The notes: a model not told the origin generated them from the letters alone. Positions 53,095 to 62,773 are shown, counted from the first letter of the stretch. The stretch: 64,000 nucleotides of DNA from WVXP01 sp964348095 (GCA_964348095.1 CAYGBK010000041.1:29240-93239), one strand, 5' to 3'. Program-made: numbers and translations.

Positions 53095-53811
53095 TTACTC
53101 CACTCGTTTTTCAGCCGTAACAAAGGGCTCGACTTTCTCACTCTTCTTGACTGCCACCGCCTTTTCGTTGGCTTCTTTCTGATTTCCGAAGGGGCCGATA
53201 CGGACCCGATACCAGATGCCTTGATCGATAATAACTTTTGACATGACCTCAGCCGCATAGCCCCTTTCCTTGAGCCGCTCTGCAAGATCTCGTGCCCTTC
53301 CTTCCTCTCGAAAAGAGGATACCTGAACATAGTAGACTCGGGACACCGAGCTCAGCGGTTTTTCCTGAGACCGGTCTCTTTTTGGTTGGGAGACAAGTCC
53401 CGGACCTTTAGAACTAGCTGTTTTTTGATTCTCCATGCTCTTCTTCTGGATTTCGACGCCGGGTGTCTTCTCTTTCCGGAGGGACTCATAGAAAGTGAAC
53501 TGAGGCTCGCCCTCTGACTGATTCAGCGTCCCCTCGGGAGTTTTTGCGGCTTTGTCCTGTTTGACTGCGACCCTGGGCTCCTGTTTGCCCTCATCTTCCC
53601 CCGATTTCGAAACCCTCTCCCTGTCAGGCGTCGCCTTTTCGACGACATTCTCCTGGGGTGGAGACACATGAGCAAAACGATGACCCATCCACTGACCCAA
53701 CGTTAGGCCCACGACAAAGATCGCCATGTGCGAAATCAGAAGGATAGTCCAACCCGTTGATTTTGGTTTTTTGTCAGCCTTATCCCAATATCCTTTGAGA
53801 TCCTTGACCAC
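53095..53811 (-). CDS. Membrane-anchored SPOR-domain protein
   Basis: A 238-residue protein with a short cytoplasmic start, one membrane helix at about 20-42 (WTILLISHMAIFVVGLTLG), a long charged Lys/Glu/Gln-rich periplasmic linker (45-160), and a C-terminal SPOR domain (about 160-232, starting YYVQVSSF). SPOR domains bind denuded glycan strands at division septa, so a cell-division or wall role is likely. A GTG start follows AGGAG. It lies 13 bases after argS and before lepB. Confidence 0.9.
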   Translation of the reverse strand: MVKDLKGYWDKADKKPKSTGWTILLISHMAIFVVGLTLGQWMGHRFAHVSPPQENVVEKATPDRERVSKSGEDEGKQEPRVAVKQDKAAKTPEGTLNQSEGEPQFTFYESLRKEKTPGVEIQKKSMENQKTASSKGPGLVSQPKRDRSQEKPLSSVSRVYYVQVSSFREEGRARDLAERLKERGYAAEVMSKVIIDQGIWYRVRIGPFGNQKEANEKAVAVKKSEKVEPFVTAEKRVE

Positions 53812-53824
53812 GAATCGGGTTCTC

Positions 53825-55507
53825 CTACATGCGGTTCGGAGCTGAGACGCCGAGCATTCTCAGACTATTTTCAAGAACGATGCGGGCGGTCTTTGCCAAG
53901 AAAAGTCGCGCCATTGTGGTTTCATGATCATCGCCAATGATCCTTAAGGCCCTATTCTTATTGCCCAAATTGTAATAAGAGTGAAAAAGGCTTGCCAAAT
54001 TCTGAGCGTAGAAACAGATCCGATGAGGTTCGAGTGACAGGGCACTTCCCTCAACGACCTCCGGGAACACGGACAGCGCCTTTATGAGGTCGATTTCCTC
54101 TGACAGAGAGAAGCATTCCTTGTTTACTTCCGTGAATGACGGAACCGATATGCCACGCCTGCGAGCCTCTCTCAAGACACTGGCAATTCTGGCATGGGCA
54201 TACTGCACATAATAAACCGGATTGTCACTCTCCTTCTTCTTGGCCAGGCTAAGGTCAAAGTCGAGGGAACTGTCAGACCGCCTCATGAGAAAGAAGAAAC
54301 GTGACGCATCTCGACCTACCTCATCGAGAACCTCCCGTAATGTCGTGAACTGTCCTGCCCGAGTTGACATGGCCAAAGGGGTGCCATCGATTAGCAGGTT
54401 GACCAATCGGACAAGAACGATCTTGAGATCCTCCTTATCTCGTCCGAGGGCCTGTACAGCGGCCTCCATCCGTGGAATATAGCCGTGATGATCCGCTCCC
54501 CAGATGTTGATGACGGTATCGAATCCTCGTCGATATTTGTCCCAGTGATACGCGATGTCCGAGGCAAAGTATGTCGTTGAACCATCGGCTTTTATGAGCA
54601 CTCGATCCTTCTCGTCTCCGTAGCGGGTACTCAGGAACCAGGTCGCACCATCCCGGTCATAGGCGAGCTTCTCTTTCCGGAGAACCTGGATGGTCCGACC
54701 TACCATCCGCCTAGCATGAAGTTTTTCTTCGCTAAACCAGTTCTGAAAACGAACACCGAACTCCCGGAGATCTCTCCGAATGCCATCCATGATCCAGGGG
54801 ACTGCAAAGGAGCGACAAAAAGCGACGGCCTCCGACTCCTGCCATCTGAGAAGCTCTTCCCCTCTCCTTTTGTTGATCTCTTGCGCGATATCAACGATAT
54901 ACTCTCCCTGGTACCAATTCTCTTTGAAGGGAATCTGCTTGCCGAGAATCTGGAGGTATCGGGCCCAGACGGATCTGCCCAGGGTTTCGATTTGACTTCC
55001 GATGTCATTGATATAATACTCCTTCGAGACTCTATATCCTACCTTTTTCAGGATTCGAGCGAGAACATCCCCTGTCACAGCGCCGCGCCCGTGGCCAACA
55101 TGAAGCGGTCCAGTGGGATTGGCGCTCACAAATTCCACCTGAACCCGCCTCCCCTGCCCAATCTGGCTTTCGCCATAATTGGAACCCTCACGTTCAATCT
55201 GCTCGAGAAGAGGAATCCAAGCAGTCTTCTGGACAAAAACATTGATAAAACCAGGGCCAGCAATTTCCACTCGATCTATGAGTCCCTCAGGATCCCCAAT
55301 ATGTGCAACAATTGCCTCCGCCAGTGTTCGAGGAGGTGTGCTTTTTCGAGAGGCAAGGATCATGGCAATATTTGTGGCATAATCCCCATGGCCGGAGACT
55401 CGCGGCGTTTCGAGCAAAACCGGAGGGACATCAACGCCCCCTGTCCCATCCGTCTCCAGGGCTCTTCTGACGGCGTCCACAAGGATATTTCTCAGTATGT
55501 TCTTCAT
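53825..55507 (-). CDS. argS: Arginyl-tRNA synthetase
   Basis: It charges tRNA-Arg. The 560-residue class Ia synthetase has the N-terminal Add-1 domain, ANPTGPLHVGHGRGA near 123-137 (HIGH element), the conserved YYINDIGSQ after it, and MSTRAGQFTTL near 375 in the KMSKS position, a replacement common in ArgS. The C-terminal DALR anticodon-binding domain ends RIVLENSLRMLGVSAPNRM. It heads the argS-SPOR-lepB run. Confidence 0.97.
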   Translation of the reverse strand: MKNILRNILVDAVRRALETDGTGGVDVPPVLLETPRVSGHGDYATNIAMILASRKSTPPRTLAEAIVAHIGDPEGLIDRVEIAGPGFINVFVQKTAWIPLLEQIEREGSNYGESQIGQGRRVQVEFVSANPTGPLHVGHGRGAVTGDVLARILKKVGYRVSKEYYINDIGSQIETLGRSVWARYLQILGKQIPFKENWYQGEYIVDIAQEINKRRGEELLRWQESEAVAFCRSFAVPWIMDGIRRDLREFGVRFQNWFSEEKLHARRMVGRTIQVLRKEKLAYDRDGATWFLSTRYGDEKDRVLIKADGSTTYFASDIAYHWDKYRRGFDTVINIWGADHHGYIPRMEAAVQALGRDKEDLKIVLVRLVNLLIDGTPLAMSTRAGQFTTLREVLDEVGRDASRFFFLMRRSDSSLDFDLSLAKKKESDNPVYYVQYAHARIASVLREARRRGISVPSFTEVNKECFSLSEEIDLIKALSVFPEVVEGSALSLEPHRICFYAQNLASLFHSYYNLGNKNRALRIIGDDHETTMARLFLAKTARIVLENSLRMLGVSAPNRM

Positions 55508-55687
55508 TCAGATGTCTTTTCAAAAAGGTATTCTTGTTCTCTGCCTGAAACCATCGGTCATGGCAGATTCCAGATAATCGATTTCTCGACGTGCCCTCAT
55601 GATACCGGAGGAATTCCTCCTTCATTCCATCCATTGAGGCGCACAAAACACTCGCCTTCCGTTCTACATCTCGTTATTGGTATCTTC

Positions 55688-56527
55688 CTACATCAGAGGA
55701 TCTGCAGAAGCTGGGTGGGAGATGTCCTTGTAGACCTTCGGCCGCCGATCACGCAGGAAAGGATACTCTTTCCGGTATCTTGCAATTGCCTGGAGATCAA
55801 CATCGGCAAATAGAATGCCTTCCTTAATACCGCTGGGACTCCCCAGGAGTTCACCTTCTGGCCCCACACAGAAGCTCTTTCCATAGAAATCCTGTTTTTC
55901 CTCACTCCCCACACGGTTAACCCTCAAGACGAAAACACCATTGGTCATGGCGTTGGCAGCGATCATTGTCAGCCAGCGATTCTGAGAAGCAAATGCAGCT
56001 GCTGTCGGTGCCAAAATAATCTGAGCTCCTTTCAAGGCGAGACACCGGGTCCCCTCCGGGAAGAAGTTGTCCCAGCATATCTGTACACCGATTCTTGCGT
56101 AGGATGTTGAAAAAATAGGAAAACCCCCATTGCCTGGAGTGAAGTAGGACTTCTCCTCCCACAGGGGAATCTGTGGAATATGAACTTTCCTATAGACTCC
56201 CAGAATCTCACCTCCCGAGTCAATTACAGTGGCGGAATTGTAGAATGTACCCTCGCCATCTTTTTCGAAGATTGGACAGACAAGGACCACTTTTTTCTCC
56301 CGTGCCAACGGCTGCATAGCTGCAATAGTCGGCCCGTCATAGGCCTCGGCAAGCTTGAAGTTGTCCTTGTTGATACTCTGTGGAAACCAGTGGGTGTGAA
56401 ACAGCTCCTGGAGGCAGACAATTTGTGATCCCCGTTCCGCGGCAAGACTGACCAGCTTTATCGCCCGTTCAACATTCTTTTCCTTGGCTTGACTGCATGC
56501 CATTTGAATTCCAGCAACTCTGATCAC
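55688..56527 (-). CDS. Nitrilase-superfamily amidohydrolase (N-carbamoylputrescine amidase-like)
   Basis: A 279-residue carbon-nitrogen hydrolase with the Glu-Lys-Cys triad visible: Glu in LQELFHT near 40, Lys in YRKVHIPQ near 110, and Cys in QICWDNFFPEG near 147. The WDNFFPE context and PLWEEKSYFTPG resemble N-carbamoylputrescine amidase (AguB), which makes putrescine from agmatine-derived carbamoylputrescine. No agmatine deiminase is present here, so the substrate is not certain. The GTG at 56527 follows GGGAGG by five bases; an upstream ATG at 56596 would add an unlikely tail. It lies 180 bases upstream of argS. Confidence 0.87.
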   Translation of the reverse strand: MIRVAGIQMACSQAKEKNVERAIKLVSLAAERGSQIVCLQELFHTHWFPQSINKDNFKLAEAYDGPTIAAMQPLAREKKVVLVCPIFEKDGEGTFYNSATVIDSGGEILGVYRKVHIPQIPLWEEKSYFTPGNGGFPIFSTSYARIGVQICWDNFFPEGTRCLALKGAQIILAPTAAAFASQNRWLTMIAANAMTNGVFVLRVNRVGSEEKQDFYGKSFCVGPEGELLGSPSGIKEGILFADVDLQAIARYRKEYPFLRDRRPKVYKDISHPASADPLM

Positions 56528-57149
56528 CTGCGCCTCCCTGTGCAGAGCCCGATTCCGAAAGCCGTGCTGAACACGACGGCTTACCAAAATCGGCAACCTC
56601 CTCTATCAGCGATGAAGATTCATGTGCTGCACCGCTTTGCCAGAAAATTGGGAAGAAATTCTAGCAGAGCGGATTTAGACTGTCAAGGTTGGGCCATCTA
56701 TCTCAACGTCCCGGACCATCTAGGGAATCCCCTTGTTTATACAGCCTGGTGGCAGGACGAATCATACTCCGACTAGGGGCGACGGGTCTCCACGTGAGTC
56801 CCATTCATTCGACCTGTTCGGCCGGGCGCAAACCGAGGATTCATGGCCGCAATGAGCCGAACACAGGGGGAGGCTCGTCACCGGGTTCAGATTCTGGACA
56901 AGTGGGCGTTTAGCTCTCTCTTGATCTACCGCCTAGTCTCGGATATATTGGCTCTACAGCAGCCATTTCCGCCGAGTCTTCAGTGAAATACGGCGGATTT
57001 CTCATCATCCTTGGATTGCTAAGCCTGGGTGGGAAAGAAGGACAAAGCTGAGGGTTCGGTTCGTAAAAAACCCAGTATTGATCGCCCTTTCGAGGGGCAC
57101 CAGAAGACAATCATCGATTCTCAAAGAGTCACTCTAAGGAGGGATACCG
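56528..57149. other. Intergenic region before the acyl-CoA dehydrogenase cluster
   Basis: About 620 bases between divergent genes without a recognisable coding sequence. It must contain the promoter of the acd-etfBA-DUF169 unit, but no clear box pair was found, which could mean an alternative sigma factor. Confidence 0.35.
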
Positions 57150-58301
57150 ATGGATTTTAGGTTTTCCGAAAAAGAAGAGATGTTGAGGAAATCAGTCAGG
57201 GAGTTTAGTGAGAATGAGATAAGCCCGAAGGTCGAGGCCATGGAGGAGACAGGTGAGTTCCCTACCGAGCTTTTGCAACCGATGGGCAGTTTGGGAATTA
57301 CCGGAGTGATTACGCCACCAGAGTATGGCGGTGTCGGCTTAGGATATGTCGCTCGTACCATCGTTCTCGAGGAATTGGGTAGGGTCTGTGCTGCGGTCCC
57401 AATGGCCTTGCAAGTTCATCATATGGGATGTGCGAATATCCAGGACTACGGGACAGACACCCAGAAGGAGAAATACCTCCCCCCGCTGGCAAAAGGCGAA
57501 ACCATGGGGTGTGTCGCGGTTACCGATCCAACTGGTGGATCAGACGTGGTCGGGATGAGGACGTCAGCCGAATTAAGGGGCGGAAAGTACACGTTGAACG
57601 GGCGTAAATGTTTCATCACGAACTCCCACACATCTGATTTCTGGATAGTCATTGCACGGACTTCGGAGGGCGCAAAAGGATTGAGCGCCTTTATCGTCGA
57701 GAAAGATGCACCGGGAGCAAAGTTAGGTCGAAAGGAGAACAAATTTGGTTTGCGAGGCGCCAACACGGGAGAACTGATATTTGATAACTGTGAGGTCCCT
57801 AAAGAGAATTTACTCGGGCAAGAGGGGGGCGGATTGGCTGTCGCCATCAAGACGATTAGCGAGACAGGGAGAACAGGTATGGCTGCTGTCGCTCTGGGTA
57901 TCTTAACTGCCGTGTATGAGGACGCTTGCAAATTTGCTTCTGAAAGGGTGCTCTACGGCAAGCCTATCAGTAGCCTTCAGGCAATTCAATTCCAGGTGGC
58001 AGAAATCTACTCACAACTTGAAATCGCTCGGCTCCTTTGCTATCGGGCGAGCTGGTCCAAAGACCAAAATATGCGCTGCGACATCGAAGCAGCGCTCGCA
58101 AAGTCCTATACTTGTGAAGCGGCCGCAAATGCCGCGAAAAAGGCCATCGAAATTCATGGTTCCTATGGAATTATGAGGGAATACAGAGTTCAACGCTTGC
58201 TCAGAGACGCGATGGTCACTATCCCTGCTGGGGGGACGGCAGAGATCGGTAAAGTTGTACTAGCCAGGGCCGCCATGGCGCCTTTTAAGAAGAATCCCTA
58301 G
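57150..58301 (+). CDS. Acyl-CoA dehydrogenase family flavoprotein
   Basis: A 383-residue FAD enzyme of the acyl-CoA dehydrogenase fold. The FAD/substrate motif VAVTDPTGGSDVVGMRT lies near 120-137, and the C-terminal domain carries IHGSYGIMREYRVQRLLRDA near 330-350. In most family members the base is a Glu in YEGTxEI. Here the same place reads PAGGTAEI, and the alternative helix-G position also does not appear to be Glu. It may use another residue or catalyse a related reduction. A strong AAGGAGG precedes the ATG. It is followed by etfB and etfA, which would exchange electrons with it. The substrate is unknown. Confidence 0.9.
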   Translation: MDFRFSEKEEMLRKSVREFSENEISPKVEAMEETGEFPTELLQPMGSLGITGVITPPEYGGVGLGYVARTIVLEELGRVCAAVPMALQVHHMGCANIQDYGTDTQKEKYLPPLAKGETMGCVAVTDPTGGSDVVGMRTSAELRGGKYTLNGRKCFITNSHTSDFWIVIARTSEGAKGLSAFIVEKDAPGAKLGRKENKFGLRGANTGELIFDNCEVPKENLLGQEGGGLAVAIKTISETGRTGMAAVALGILTAVYEDACKFASERVLYGKPISSLQAIQFQVAEIYSQLEIARLLCYRASWSKDQNMRCDIEAALAKSYTCEAAANAAKKAIEIHGSYGIMREYRVQRLLRDAMVTIPAGGTAEIGKVVLARAAMAPFKKNP

Positions 58302-58336
58302 TAGACCTTGAACATTCTAACAAGAAGAGTGAAGGC

Positions 58337-59134
58337 ATGAAAAGGATCATCGTCTGTATCAAACCAGTGCCCGATCCCAAACACTGGCACGAGATAACCA
58401 TGGATCCCATGACGAAAACATTGAGGCGTCAAGGGATTCCGAGCATCATCAATCCACTGGACAAACATGCCCTAGAGGCAGCCCTATCACTTCGTGAGGC
58501 GGACGGTGGAGAGGTCGTTTTGCTGTCCATGGCACCCCCTTCTGCCACCTCAAACCTCAAGGAAGGCTTGGCCATGGGTGCCGATCGGGCGGTACTGTTA
58601 TCAGACCCCCTCTTTGCTGGCTCCGACACCCTCGCAACGGCATTCATTTTAGCGGCAGGGTGCCGATGGATCGGGCAATTCGACCTTGTTTTTTGCGGTA
58701 ATTCGACCATTGATGGATCTACGGCTCAGGTATGTTCACAGCTGGGTGAGCTTTTGGATGTGCAGAGCGTGATGCATGTTGTCGACCTAGATTGGGTGGG
58801 ACATCGTCATGTCATCATCACCCAGAAGGTCGAGCATGGCCAGGTCAAGCTGAGGGCGTCGCTCCCTCTGGTCCTTTCTGTTCGCAAGGAACTCAACAAG
58901 CCTCGATACATTCCCTTCACTGGGATCATATCGGCCGACTCGAAAGAGATCCAGGTAATTTCCAACGAGGATGTCAAGATCGAGCAGAAGCTTATCGGCC
59001 TCGAAGGTTCTCCCACCAAGATGGCGGGTCTAGAAATCCGTCGGTTCAATAGGGCAAAGGAAAAACTAGAAGGCTCACCAGAGGAGATCGTCCAGAAGAT
59101 TATAGATAAAATTCGTTCGTACGGCATTATCTAA
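58337..59134 (+). CDS. etfB: Electron transfer flavoprotein beta subunit, bifurcating-type motif
   Basis: A 265-residue EtfB. It starts MKRIIVCIKPVPD and has the NPLDKHALEAAL motif near 39. Near 125-132 it reads IDGSTAQV. This resembles the IDGDTAQV stretch of EtfB proteins from electron-bifurcating complexes, where FAD replaces AMP, rather than the TDDDCNQT pattern of classical mitochondrial/proteobacterial EtfB. The gene follows the acyl-CoA dehydrogenase by 35 bases and precedes etfA. A bifurcating role (NADH to acyl-CoA/quinone plus ferredoxin or flavodoxin) is inference. Confidence 0.92.
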   Translation: MKRIIVCIKPVPDPKHWHEITMDPMTKTLRRQGIPSIINPLDKHALEAALSLREADGGEVVLLSMAPPSATSNLKEGLAMGADRAVLLSDPLFAGSDTLATAFILAAGCRWIGQFDLVFCGNSTIDGSTAQVCSQLGELLDVQSVMHVVDLDWVGHRHVIITQKVEHGQVKLRASLPLVLSVRKELNKPRYIPFTGIISADSKEIQVISNEDVKIEQKLIGLEGSPTKMAGLEIRRFNRAKEKLEGSPEEIVQKIIDKIRSYGII

Positions 59135-59151
59135 TATTGGGGGGTCGTTCT

Positions 59152-60153
59152 GTGAGTGTCCACACGGAAGGGAGCGTTTGTGTTTTCGCCGAACAGCGGA
59201 ACGGCCAGTGTCATGATGTGGGCCTCCAACTCTTGGGTAAAGCCCGAGAATTGGCCGAGCAGGCAAAGACCGGGGTCACCGCAGTGCTTCTGGGTCATAA
59301 CATCACGCCCCTTGCCCAAACGTTAATCAATTATGGGGCAGATTCGGTCTTCGTGGCCGATACTCCCAGTTTAGAAACCTATCGACTCATCCCGTATACC
59401 CTCGTGATGGAGCGTTTTATTCGAGAGTATCGCCCCGAAATCCTGCTGATAGGGGCAACAGCAATAGGAGTCGAACTCGCTCCCAGAGTAAGCGCCAAGG
59501 TTCGAACCGGTCTGTCAGCTCATTGTATCGACCTTAAGCTGGATAGGGAAGGAAGACTCCTGCAAGTCGTGCCAGGTTGGGGCGGCGGTGTTATTGCCAC
59601 AATAACCTGTCCTGAACGTCGCCCCCAGATGGCGACAGTGATGCCAGGCACCATGAAGGCCATCCCGCCAACGGAAAGACAGGGGGAAGTCATAGCATTA
59701 GGCGTTCAACTTCCTGAAAGGAACCTGGGACCTGAAGTGCTTGAGATAGAGAGCAAGGAGCCAGTAAGAATGCCCCTTGAGAAGGCGGAGGTGGTCGTTG
59801 CCGGTGGGTGGGGAATTGGCAGCCGGGACGATTGGAAGATGATCGAAGAACTGGCCAGTGCCTTAGGGGGTGCCGTCGGCGCCACCCGCCCGCCGGTCGA
59901 CGAAGGGTGGGCCGACGAGGGCCAAATGATAGGGCAGAGCGGAAAGACGGTTCGTCCCAGCTTGTACATAGGAGTTGGGATCTCCGGGGTCATGCATCAT
60001 GTGGTCGGAATGGATCAATCAAAACACGTGATCACCATTAACACGGATCCGAATGCCGACATGTGTGATGTATCAGATGTCATAGCCATCGAGGATTTCA
60101 GGAAAATCGTTCCCCTTTTAGTCAGGGAAATCAGGGCGAGGACAGGAAAATAG
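59152..60153 (+). CDS. etfA: Electron transfer flavoprotein alpha subunit
   Basis: A 333-residue EtfA. The C-terminal FAD-binding domain shows GQSGKTVRPSLYIGVGISG near 265-283 and INTDPNADMCDVSD near 304, close to the classical pattern. A conserved Arg in ATRPPVDEGW lies in the region that contacts FAD. The GTG at 59152 follows GGGGGG; a TTG at 59137 is possible. No extra ferredoxin domain is fused to the N-terminus, unlike in some bifurcating partners. It forms the heterodimer with EtfB. Confidence 0.94.
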   Translation: MSVHTEGSVCVFAEQRNGQCHDVGLQLLGKARELAEQAKTGVTAVLLGHNITPLAQTLINYGADSVFVADTPSLETYRLIPYTLVMERFIREYRPEILLIGATAIGVELAPRVSAKVRTGLSAHCIDLKLDREGRLLQVVPGWGGGVIATITCPERRPQMATVMPGTMKAIPPTERQGEVIALGVQLPERNLGPEVLEIESKEPVRMPLEKAEVVVAGGWGIGSRDDWKMIEELASALGGAVGATRPPVDEGWADEGQMIGQSGKTVRPSLYIGVGISGVMHHVVGMDQSKHVITINTDPNADMCDVSDVIAIEDFRKIVPLLVREIRARTGK

Positions 60154-60182
60154 GCCGGAATACGATACCAAAGGAGGCTGTC

Positions 60183-60965
60183 ATGTCGGATCCAAAAGAG
60201 ATAGAACAGGCGCTGAATACCTATATTCGTCCACTCACGTTTCCAGTGGCCATAAAGATGCTAAAATCTGAGGATGAAATCCCCGAAAAAACCCGACGTC
60301 CCTTTCAGCAGATGAAAAAACGCGTTGCCATCTGCCAGGGCATCGGTATGGCCCGGAAGTTGGGATGGGCAGTTGCTATGGGAAAGGAAGACATGCAGTG
60401 TTCCCTCGGGGCTGCCCCCTTCGGCTTTTTCAAGAATATTGAGTTTTTCGATCAGGGCAATCTGGCTGAGGGAATGTTTACCGCCACCAAGGAGGCAGGA
60501 AAAAAAGAGGAAGACCTCGTTGATCGCTTCGAATACGATCTCTACAGCCACATTCTCGTTGCCCCCCTGAATCGGACCACATTTGAACCCGATTTGCTGA
60601 TAGTCTATGGCAATCCCGCCCAAGTCATGAGACTCATTCAGGGGACCCTGTATAACGAAGGGGGAGCGATCCAATCCTCGTCCATGGGCCGGCTGGGGTG
60701 TGGTGCCATTATCACTGTGATGAAAAAGAACGAATGCCGTTTTGTGGTCCCCGGAAATGGGGATAGGATCTTTGGCATGACCCAGGACTATGAGATGTCT
60801 TTTCTTATTCCGGCCTCAAAGATTGAGACCGTTCTCGATGGGTTGGCTAAGACCCATAAAGCCGGAATTAGATATCCCATCACGAGTTTCTTCGATTTTG
60901 AGGCGACATTTCCACCCTCCTACCAGGAGCAGATGAGAATCTGGAAGGAGGAAGGGGAATTATAG
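60183..60965 (+). CDS. DUF169 family protein
   Basis: A 260-residue protein of the DUF169 (PF02596) family, found mainly in anaerobes and archaea and of unknown function. Conserved Cys lie in AICQGIG near 50 and MQCSLGAAPFGF near 73. GRLGCGAIIT near 175 and the nucleotide- or cofactor-like NGDRIFGMTQDYEM near 195-210 follow. A very strong AAAGGAGG precedes the ATG, 29 bases after etfA. Its place at the end of an acyl-CoA dehydrogenase/ETF unit suggests an accessory redox or regulatory role. Confidence 0.9.
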   Translation: MSDPKEIEQALNTYIRPLTFPVAIKMLKSEDEIPEKTRRPFQQMKKRVAICQGIGMARKLGWAVAMGKEDMQCSLGAAPFGFFKNIEFFDQGNLAEGMFTATKEAGKKEEDLVDRFEYDLYSHILVAPLNRTTFEPDLLIVYGNPAQVMRLIQGTLYNEGGAIQSSSMGRLGCGAIITVMKKNECRFVVPGNGDRIFGMTQDYEMSFLIPASKIETVLDGLAKTHKAGIRYPITSFFDFEATFPPSYQEQMRIWKEEGEL

Positions 60966-61107
60966 GCCAGAGTCTAAGTTGCTCGGCACTGATCTGTAAT
61001 CATAGGTTTTTGCTTTATTCTATTTCCCCGGTGCTCGAATAGGTGATACCGATTGTTAATTGGGCAGGCCCTTCTCGGCAGCCTTTGATGACTGGTGTGA
61101 ACTATGG

Positions 61108-62115
61108 CTACGAATGAGAATGAACAGGCGAATCGCCGTGTTCATGGTCAGCCATGCGATGATGTTCTTCACCAGAGGCAGTTACCGGATCAATATGTAT
61201 GGTGGCATTGGACAGATAGCGCAGATGATGAAGGAGTTGATGTCGCACTTCTTTAGCGATTTCATGACCACTCTCAATAGAGAGCTCAGGGCTCACGGCT
61301 ATATTTACCTCCGCATGAAGTCGGTGACCTAACCATCTTACTCTGACTTCGGTCACCTCATGAACTCCCCGGGTGTGCTTTGTCGCATGCTTGATCTCGT
61401 CTATCACCTCCGGATCGACTCCATCGAGTAGGCGGGTGAAAACGGATTTACCGGATTGCCATACAATGCGGAAAATTGCGGCCGTAATAAGTAACCCGAC
61501 AATAGGGTCCGCCAACGGAAAACCGACCCAGACCCCCACCGCACCGAAAAGGACGGCCAGACTGGTCAATCCATCCACACGGGCATGATAACCATCGGCT
61601 ATAAGGGCAGCGCTACCGATCTCTTTGCCAACTTTGATGCGAAATACCGCCACGGCCTCATTGCCAAGGAACCCAATCACCGACGCGCCGATAACTGCCC
61701 AGAGATACGTTAGGGTCCGGGGGACCAGAAGACGGTCAATGGATTCATATCCAGCAACGATGGCACTGAACAGGATGGTAAGTACGATTGCCACACCGGC
61801 AAGGTCTTCCACCCGCCCGTAGCCATAAGTAAACCGTTTGCTGGGGCTTCGCCGTGCGAGCACAAAAGCAATCCAGAGTGGGATGGCCGTGGCAGCATCA
61901 CCTAAATTGTGAATTGTATCGGCAAAAAGTGCCACGCTCCCTGACAAAAACACGACAATGATCTGAAGGAAGGCCGTCGCGATCAGCCCAAAGAAAGAGA
62001 CCTTTACAGCCCAAATACCTCTTTGAGTCGTAAAAACAGATGGATCCACAGCGCCGTGAGTATGGCTGTATCCATGTTGCTGGCTGTGGTTCGGGTCGCT
62101 TTTATTCTTGCCCAC
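61108..62115 (-). CDS. Cation diffusion facilitator metal transporter
   Basis: A 335-residue CDF family exporter of divalent metals (Zn, Fe, Co or Mn). Six membrane helices are seen. Helix 2 has HNLGD (HxxxD) and helix 5 has HARVD (HxxxD), the transport-site pattern usually linked to zinc. Both termini are His-rich (HSQQHGYSHTH at the start; HHRMADHEHGDSPVHSHS at the end), fitting metal binding. A cytoplasmic C-terminal domain covers about 215-310. Its start overlaps the upstream methyltransferase by 14 bases, so the two form an operon. Confidence 0.93.
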   Translation of the reverse strand: MGKNKSDPNHSQQHGYSHTHGAVDPSVFTTQRGIWAVKVSFFGLIATAFLQIIVVFLSGSVALFADTIHNLGDAATAIPLWIAFVLARRSPSKRFTYGYGRVEDLAGVAIVLTILFSAIVAGYESIDRLLVPRTLTYLWAVIGASVIGFLGNEAVAVFRIKVGKEIGSAALIADGYHARVDGLTSLAVLFGAVGVWVGFPLADPIVGLLITAAIFRIVWQSGKSVFTRLLDGVDPEVIDEIKHATKHTRGVHEVTEVRVRWLGHRLHAEVNIAVSPELSIESGHEIAKEVRHQLLHHLRYLSNATIHIDPVTASGEEHHRMADHEHGDSPVHSHS

Positions 62116-62773
62116 ACTTCACCTTCCTTGCCTTCCCTTTTATGAACGAGAGTATTCGGTAACGGGTCATTCCCGCCTCTATCTCTCCAAAACCGACATC
62201 ATCCATGAGTGAATGTAGTTCTCGGACATTACCCTCCATGTGTGGATGGGCGATAAGGAACCGAATCAGTAAGGTTTTCGGCGGCTCTAAATCCAAAACC
62301 AGGAAGCGCCCATTCGACCTCAGCACGCGGTGGACCTCGGCAATACCCTGCTTTTTCAGGTCGCCAGGCAAATGGTGCATCATCAAGCTGCTCAAAACAA
62401 CGTCGAAACGATCATCTGGGAAGGGAATGTCTTCGATCAGGCCAACATGGAACCCGATATCCACTCCCGCTCGGGCAGCCTTTTGCCGGGCTGTATAAAT
62501 CATTTCTGGAGCGCCGTCGATGCCATGTACCTCGCCGACCGGGCCGGATGCTTCCCTGGCCGAAATGGTCAGGCTGCCGGTACCACAACCCACATCAAGC
62601 ACTTTGTCGCCTGGCTCTATCTGAGCCAATTCCAGGGTCATCCTCCGCATGGCTCGCTCTCTCCCCAGAAGAAATAAGCGGACAATAGGGTCGTAAAAAA
62701 AGGACCAGTGTATAAGGCGTCCTCTCGTCTCAGGCGCGCATTCATGCACGTGTGGTTTATCGGCCTTTTTCAT
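62102..62773 (-). CDS. Class I SAM-dependent methyltransferase
   Basis: A 223-residue soluble methyltransferase of the UbiE-like class. SAM-binding motif I is VLDVGCGTGSL near 58-68, followed by the acidic GIDGAPEM near 84, IPFPDDRFDVVLSSLMMHHL near 115-134, and LRSNGRFLVLD near 150. The early segment (RLIHWSFFYDPIVRLFLLG) is a membrane-associated helix seen in small-molecule methyltransferases of this type. The substrate is unknown. The operon with a CDF metal exporter hints at metal or metalloid handling. Confidence 0.85.
   Translation of the reverse strand: MKKADKPHVHECAPETRGRLIHWSFFYDPIVRLFLLGRERAMRRMTLELAQIEPGDKVLDVGCGTGSLTISAREASGPVGEVHGIDGAPEMIYTARQKAARAGVDIGFHVGLIEDIPFPDDRFDVVLSSLMMHHLPGDLKKQGIAEVHRVLRSNGRFLVLDLEPPKTLLIRFLIAHPHMEGNVRELHSLMDDVGFGEIEAGMTRYRILSFIKGKARKVKCGQE

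Noticed and set aside
54716..55813. Long open frame (365 codons) on the plus strand
   Set aside because: It is antisense to argS and has no family features or ribosome site; argS is certain.
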